Assembly: GCA_019241735.1 (NCBI GenBank)
Contig: JAFAWN010000374.1
Location: 1 to 10,475 of the forward strand
Origin: Terriglobales bacterium
Lineage (GTDB): Bacteria; Acidobacteriota; Terriglobia; Terriglobales; Acidobacteriaceae
Direction of reading: 5' to 3'
DNA length: 10,475 bases
Made by a program: the position numbers and the translations under genes. Under the pieces are notes generated by a model that saw nothing but the letters and a program-made list of their open reading frames with translations, was not told the DNA's origin and did not search any database. Shown here piece by piece: positions 6,786 through 10,475 of this stretch (position 1 is the first letter of the stretch; each line of letters begins with the position of its first letter).

Positions 6786-7804
6786 TGAATGTTCGCGAGC
6801 AACTGCGCAGCGGACTGGTGATTCCAGCGCATCCGCTGGCCCTAAACTCGCAGAGAAAACTCGACGAGCGCCGGCAGCGAGCCTTGACCCGCTATTATCT
6901 CGCGGCGGGTGCGGGCGGCATAGCGGTTGCGGTCCACACCACCCAATTCGCCATTCGCGATCCGAAATTCGGTCTGTTAAAACCGGTGCTGGAACTGGCA
7001 GCAGAGGAAACACGCGATGGGCGGGTCGTGAGGATAGCGGGGATTTGCGGCGAGACCCGGCAGGCGGCGGCTGAGGCCGAGCTCGCGAAGTCATTGGGCT
7101 ACGACGCGGGATTGTTGAGTATGGCATCGCTGCAGCTTGCATCGATTGCGGCGCTGCTGGAGCATGCGCGAACGATAGCATCGATAATTCCCGTGGTGGG
7201 GTTTTATTTGCAACCTGCGGTCGGCGGACGTGTACTGCCGTATGAGTTCTGGCGGCAGTTCGCAGAGATACCTGAAGTAGTGGCGATCAAGATTGCGCCA
7301 TTCAATCGCTATCAGACTCTGGACGTCATTCGCGCCGTAATTGAGAGCGGACGCAGCGACAGCGTCGCGCTCTACACCGGAAACGACGACAACATCGTTT
7401 CCGATCTGCTCACTCAGTTCGTTTTCGCTGGGAAAAGTGTGCGCGTGGTTGGGGGACTCCTAGGCCACTGGGCGGTCTGGACCCGGTCTGCGGTTTCCTT
7501 GCTTGCTTCCACAAAAAAGAACGTGACCTCGGTGCCGGCGGAGTTGTTAACCAATGCGCAGCAGGTGACGGATATGAACTCGGCTATTTTTGACGCAGCT
7601 CACCAATTTCGGGGATGCATTCCAGGGATTAACGAGGTGCTCCGTCGCCAAGGTTTGCTTGAAGGACGCTGGTGCCTCGATCCCAGCGAAGACCTGTCTC
7701 CGGGGCAGAGCGAAGAGATTGATCGGGTTTGCAAAGCATATCCCCACCTCGTCCAACCCGACGAGCAACTCATTCAGGAAAATCTGGACGAGTGGCTCAG
7801 GTGA
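6785..7804 (+). CDS. Dihydrodipicolinate synthase/N-acetylneuraminate lyase superfamily protein
   Basis: The 339-residue protein is slightly longer than typical DapA or NanA (about 290-300). Its ATG overlaps the upstream TGA by one base. The class I aldolase TIM-barrel features can be followed. AHPLAL is near the N-terminus. A Thr pair in HTTQF (51-55) lies where DapA has its GTTGE loop, but the following Gly-Glu is absent. GICGET (86-91) is conserved. GFYLQPAVGG (139-148) takes the place of the Y-N-x-P tyrosine loop (Y141). VVAIKIAPF (165-173) carries the predicted Schiff-base lysine K169. The C-terminal 60 residues are extra. The sequence fits a lyase, aldolase or dehydratase acting on a 2-keto acid made from a sugar, rather than lysine biosynthesis. 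Coupling to the SDR suggests consecutive steps. It ends 10 bp from the convergent GNAT gene. Confidence 0.8.
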   Translation: MNVREQLRSGLVIPAHPLALNSQRKLDERRQRALTRYYLAAGAGGIAVAVHTTQFAIRDPKFGLLKPVLELAAEETRDGRVVRIAGICGETRQAAAEAELAKSLGYDAGLLSMASLQLASIAALLEHARTIASIIPVVGFYLQPAVGGRVLPYEFWRQFAEIPEVVAIKIAPFNRYQTLDVIRAVIESGRSDSVALYTGNDDNIVSDLLTQFVFAGKSVRVVGGLLGHWAVWTRSAVSLLASTKKNVTSVPAELLTNAQQVTDMNSAIFDAAHQFRGCIPGINEVLRRQGLLEGRWCLDPSEDLSPGQSEEIDRVCKAYPHLVQPDEQLIQENLDEWLR

Positions 7805-7819
7805 TGAGTCACTCTCATC
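7803..7819. terminator. Weak hairpin spanning both stop codons at a convergent junction
   Basis: GATGAG (7803-7808) and CTCATC (7814-7819) are perfect 6-bp arms around a 5-nt loop. They reach from the TGA of the aldolase-like gene (7802-7804) through the stop of the GNAT gene (7815-7817). It could act in both directions, but the stem is only half G/C and no T-run follows on either strand, so a Rho-independent role is doubtful. Confidence 0.25.
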
Positions 7820-8648
7820 CAAATTCGAACCCGGCGATAGCATAGATCAAATCGTCTCTTGAGCGCAGTTGCTCGCCGCGCGACATTCGTAGCAATCGCC
7901 GGTGCGGACCGAATCCCAAATCCTCTGCCAGTGATTTTGCTCCGTGATTGTTGGCTAGAAAATCCCAGGCACATTCCCGTTCGCTAGAATTTCCAAGCGC
8001 AAGTTGGAATAACTGGTTCGCCGTCTTCAAATCCCTGGCTACACAAGGGCCCAGGTACCTATAAATTCGCCCCGTCCGGCTAAGCAGATAAGAGTTCGCG
8101 GCAGCGAAACAGTTGCTGTGCCGCGATAAGCGCTCGAGCAGTTGGGATCGATCTGCCCCGAAGGCGAGGGCATCGTCGGCCAGTGCAAGCGAAGATTTTC
8201 CCGTGATACTGACCGGGCGCTCGCGACTTGGCGGGCACGAACGGATCCACCGCTCAACCGTCTGTTCGGGCACGAATCCGAGGCTTTCATAAAGGTGCTG
8301 GCCTTGCTCCGTTGCATCGAGTTTAAGAGTACGGATTCCGAGAGCGTCGGCGTGCCCTACACAATGAGTCAGCAACCGCCTGGCAAAGCCGCGCTTGCGA
8401 AATTCGGGGTGCGTGAGCACCATGCCAATCCATCCGAGCCGCGACCCATACGGTATCAGGGTTGCGGTAGCTGCCAACACGCCTCCAACCGCAATACAAA
8501 AACAACTGTCAGAGGCGACCTCCAAAAGCAGTTGCCATTCTGCAGCGGTCTGGTTCCACCCTGCTAAGGACGACAATTGCAGAGCCGCAGGCAGCTCACG
8601 AACCGTCAGGAGTCGCACGCCCGAATTTTCTGATGCGCCAGTAAGCAT
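7815..8648 (-). CDS. GNAT-family N-acetyltransferase with C-terminal second GNAT-like domain
   Basis: The 277-residue protein starts at ATG 8648 without a strong SD. The N-terminal half (about residues 10-135) is a GNAT fold. GMVLTHPEFRKRGFARRLL (75-93) is motif A, with the acetyl-CoA pyrophosphate loop R-K-R-G-F-A at 84-89, and LYESLGFVPE (119-128) is the usual motif B tail. Residues about 145-277 form a second, more degenerate domain (YLGPCVARD at 198-206, LAEDLGFGP at 240-248, closing YAIAGFEFG), as in two-domain proteins of the Acetyltransf_18 type. The acceptor substrate is unknown; these proteins acetylate small molecules or are uncharacterised. It interrupts the sugar-catabolic run on the opposite strand and has no evident link to it. 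The promoter region shares the 187-bp intergenic stretch with the next SDR gene. Confidence 0.8.
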   Translation of the reverse strand: MLTGASENSGVRLLTVRELPAALQLSSLAGWNQTAAEWQLLLEVASDSCFCIAVGGVLAATATLIPYGSRLGWIGMVLTHPEFRKRGFARRLLTHCVGHADALGIRTLKLDATEQGQHLYESLGFVPEQTVERWIRSCPPSRERPVSITGKSSLALADDALAFGADRSQLLERLSRHSNCFAAANSYLLSRTGRIYRYLGPCVARDLKTANQLFQLALGNSSERECAWDFLANNHGAKSLAEDLGFGPHRRLLRMSRGEQLRSRDDLIYAIAGFEFG

Positions 8649-8739
8649 TTCTAATACGCAGGGCGGCAGCCTTAAATACGGCGGCGTCAGATGCTACATC
8701 AGTATTTCAGGGACCGCATTCGAGTGTAAAAAGATAGGA

Positions 8740-8750
8740 AACGAAACCAA
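8740..8750 (+). promoter_or_regulatory. Shared intergenic element, variant AACGAAACCAA, copy 3
   Basis: One mismatch (C for G at the eighth base) from copies 1 and 2. It is oriented toward the KduD-like gene, 85 nt before its ATG, and just upstream of an extended -10 sequence where it would overlap the -35 region. A second near match, AAAGCAA, follows at 8749-8755, so the alignment has some freedom. Confidence 0.25.
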
Positions 8751-8763
8751 AGCAAGATGAGAA

Positions 8764-8772
8764 TGTTATATT
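8764..8772 (+). promoter_or_regulatory. Extended -10 promoter for the KduD-like/KdgK-like pair
   Basis: TGT followed by TATATT (8767-8772) matches the TGn extended -10 plus 5/6 of TATAAT. The -35 position 17 bp upstream (AAACCA) is poor, as is common for extended -10 promoters. Predicted transcription start is near 8779, giving a leader of about 57 nt. The rest of the 8649-8835 intergenic stretch shows no gene. Confidence 0.4.
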
Positions 8773-8823
8773 GAAAATCCCATGAAGGCGACCGTCCCGC
8801 TGCCATCCCTCTCTTATCGCATT

Positions 8824-8830
8824 GAGGGAG
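8824..8830 (+). promoter_or_regulatory. Strong ribosome binding site of the KduD-like gene
   Basis: GAGGGAG ends 5 nt before the ATG at 8836. It is one of the best SD matches in the window and fixes the start. Confidence 0.65.
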
Positions 8831-8835
8831 ACTGA

Positions 8836-9612
8836 ATGGGCTACCCCGCATTAGACCTTACAAACAAAATAGCAGTGATAATCGGGGGTACTTCGGGTAT
8901 TGGGTTGACGCTAGCCAAGGGCCTGGCGGAGGCGGGAGCGGATGTAGTACCGACCGGCCGTCGACTGGAACTCGTTCAGGCCGCCGCAACGGCAATCGGT
9001 GAACTAGATCGAAGAACGGTGGTTTTCCCCTGTGATGTGACGCAAAAGGCCTCTCTCGAAGCCCTGCATGATGCGGTCCGCACGGAACTGGGATCCGTCG
9101 ATATCCTGTTCAACTGCGCTGGAATCACAAAACGCCAGCCGACTCTGGAGGTCGCTGACAGCGACTGGGAAAATATCCTGGACATAAATCTCCATGGAGC
9201 ACTGCGAGCCTGCCAGGTCTTTGGACGTAGCATGGTGGAGCGCGGCTACGGCCGCATCATCAACATAGGGTCGTTGTCCTCATTCGTAGGTCTTTATGAG
9301 GTTGCCGCGTATGGCGCGAGCAAAGCTGGACTCGCCAGCTTGACCAGATCGCTGGCCGTCGAGTGGGCGCGAGCCGGGGTTTGCGTAAATGCAATTGTGC
9401 CCGGAGTATTTCGTACCGACTTAAACGTCAAATTGCTTGACGGGACGCCGCGGGGAGAGGAATTCCTGCTGCGTACACCGATGCGGCGCTACGGAAGGTT
9501 GGAAGAACTGGTAGGAGCCGCGGTGTTCCTTGCTTCCGATGCTGCCAGTTTCGTAACCGGGCATCTGCTCGTGGTGGACGGCGGCTTTCTTGCGAGCGGT
9601 GTCAACCAGTAA
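8836..9612 (+). CDS. Classical SDR oxidoreductase, KduD / gluconate 5-dehydrogenase-like
   Basis: This is a 258-residue, full-length classical short-chain dehydrogenase. GGTSGIG (17-23) is the cofactor turn, NCAG (93-96) the structural N-N-A-G variant, and N118 the catalytic-tetrad asparagine. S146 in NIGSLSS and Y159/K163 in YGASK complete the tetrad. PGVFRTDL (189-196) and VVDGGFLASG (246-255) match the substrate-loop and C-terminal features of sugar-acid SDRs. A likely reaction is NAD(P)-dependent interconversion of a keto-sugar acid, such as 2-dehydro-3-deoxygluconate with its diketo form (KduD) or gluconate with 5-ketogluconate. The kinase gene 36 bp downstream, probably KdgK-like, favours the KduD type. 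It could also be a generic 3-oxoacyl-ACP reductase-like SDR, but the neighbour makes that less likely. It is probably first in an operon with the kinase. Confidence 0.8.
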   Translation: MGYPALDLTNKIAVIIGGTSGIGLTLAKGLAEAGADVVPTGRRLELVQAAATAIGELDRRTVVFPCDVTQKASLEALHDAVRTELGSVDILFNCAGITKRQPTLEVADSDWENILDINLHGALRACQVFGRSMVERGYGRIINIGSLSSFVGLYEVAAYGASKAGLASLTRSLAVEWARAGVCVNAIVPGVFRTDLNVKLLDGTPRGEEFLLRTPMRRYGRLEELVGAAVFLASDAASFVTGHLLVVDGGFLASGVNQ

Positions 9613-9648
9613 CAACAGTAGATTCAAACAACCGGCAGGCGATTGCTA

Positions 9649-10475
9649 ATGCCACTAACCATTAAGCCAAAAGATCAATGCCGCTGGGACCTCGTCAGCC
9701 TCGGGGAGGTGATGTTGCGATTTGATCCCGGCGACCGTCGCATTTGGACAACACGCTCGTTTGAAGTTTCCGAGGGAGGTGGGGAATACAACGTGGCCCG
9801 GGGCCTGAAGCGATGTTTTGGGCTCCGCACCGCCATCGTTACGGCCTTTGCGAACAACCCCGTCGGCCGGCTGTTGGAAGACCTGATTTACCAGGGCGGA
9901 GTGGATCAGGGCCTCGTTCGCTGGGTTGAATTTGACGGCATAGGCCGAAACGTAAGGAACGGCCTGAATTTTACGGAGCGAGGTTTCGGCGTGCGGCCGG
10001 CATTAGGATGCTCGGACCGCGGCCACTCTGCAGCGTCTCAACTGAAAGCCGGCGAAATCGATTGGGACGAGATCTTTCGTAAACAGGGCGCACGCTGGTT
10101 TCACACCGGTGGTATTTTCTGTGCCCTCTCCGAGTCCACACCGGAAGTTGCCATGGAAGCTATGCAGGCTGCGCGCAGGAACGGAACTAACATTTCCTAC
10201 GATCTCAACTATCGCGAATCTCTTTGGAAAGCGTTCGGCGGCCGAAAGCGCGCACAGGAAGTGAATCGTCAGATCGCACCCCTGGTCGATGTAATGCTCG
10301 GAAATGAGGAAGATTTCACCGCGGCACTGGGCTTCGATGTCGCCGGCGCGGACCAGCATGTTTCGACACTTGAGGTCGAAGGTTTTAAGAAGATGATCGA
10401 GGCGGTAATGAAGGAATTTCCCTTTCAGGTCGTTGCCACCACGTTGCGCAACGCAACCACTGCAAGCGTGAATGA
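9649..10475 (+). CDS. PfkB-family sugar kinase, 2-keto-3-deoxygluconate kinase-like, 3' end off window
   Basis: From ATG 9649 the frame is open for 275 codons to the right edge. LVSLGEVMLRFDPGDRR (15-31) is the N-terminal strand and first substrate loop of PfkB/ribokinase enzymes. GGGEYNVARGLKRCFG (43-58) and TAFANNPVGRLLED (65-78) form the first PfkB signature region. YDLNYRESLW (184-193) matches the D-x-N-x-R segment that contacts phosphate in KdgK and fructokinases, and GNEEDF (218-223) follows in the usual place. The catalytic D-T-x-G-A-G-D loop lies beyond the window, so integrity cannot be judged. The enzyme would phosphorylate 2-keto-3-deoxygluconate to KDPG, feeding an Entner-Doudoroff aldolase. 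The SD is weak (GCAGG about 11 nt upstream), and it may be translated with the SDR gene 36 bp upstream. Other ribokinase-family substrates are possible. Confidence 0.78.
   Translation, partial: MPLTIKPKDQCRWDLVSLGEVMLRFDPGDRRIWTTRSFEVSEGGGEYNVARGLKRCFGLRTAIVTAFANNPVGRLLEDLIYQGGVDQGLVRWVEFDGIGRNVRNGLNFTERGFGVRPALGCSDRGHSAASQLKAGEIDWDEIFRKQGARWFHTGGIFCALSESTPEVAMEAMQAARRNGTNISYDLNYRESLWKAFGGRKRAQEVNRQIAPLVDVMLGNEEDFTAALGFDVAGADQHVSTLEVEGFKKMIEAVMKEFPFQVVATTLRNATTASVN

Noticed and set aside
6663..7181. A 172-codon minus-strand open frame over the SDR/aldolase-like junction
   Set aside because: Pro/Arg/Ser-rich shadow crossing two coupled genes whose motifs are clear on the other strand.

Overview
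The window looks like a carbohydrate-catabolism region of a soil-type, moderately high-GC bacterium. The protein flavour points to Acidobacteriota: secreted Asp-box (BNR) proteins, a Tat-exported glycoside-hydrolase-like protein, and a paired NAD-epimerase-like and DapA-like gene. This taxonomic call is an inference from family resemblance, not from a marker gene. I see no rRNA, tRNA, CRISPR array, insertion sequence or phage gene. No stretch longer than 300 bases lacks a gene.

Layout, left to right. (1) A secreted Asp-box repeat protein on the minus strand runs off the left edge. (2) Divergent from it across a 119-bp intergenic region is a plus-strand pair: a Tat-exported clan GH-A-like protein (start 1975) and, 19 bp on, an ExuT-like MFS transporter for hexuronates or other organic anions. 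(3) A GTG-started glucosamine-6-phosphate deaminase (NagB-type) on the minus strand meets the transporter tail to tail with 5 bp between stop codons. (4) Divergent from nagB across about 155 bp is a translationally coupled pair: a divergent extended-SDR protein and a dihydrodipicolinate-synthase/N-acetylneuraminate-lyase superfamily protein. (5) A two-domain GNAT acetyltransferase lies on the minus strand, tail to tail with the aldolase-like gene. (6) A KduD/gluconate-5-dehydrogenase-like SDR is followed by a PfkB-family sugar kinase resembling KdgK, which runs off the right edge.

How they may work together (inference): exported proteins bind or cut a polysaccharide outside the cytoplasm, and the ExuT-like carrier imports an acidic sugar. 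KduD-like and KdgK-like enzymes would then feed 2-keto-3-deoxygluconate to KDPG. NagB would drain an amino-sugar phosphate to fructose-6-phosphate. The SDR/aldolase-like pair looks like an uncharacterised sugar-acid or amino-sugar step. The GNAT gene has no obvious metabolic link.

The main unexplained signals are: an 11-bp element, AACGAAA(G/C)CAA, present once in each of the three larger intergenic regions; a 26-bp tandem duplication covering the start codon of the extended-SDR gene and creating two identical tiny upstream ORFs; and a UNCG-type hairpin between a good Shine-Dalgarno sequence and the transporter start.
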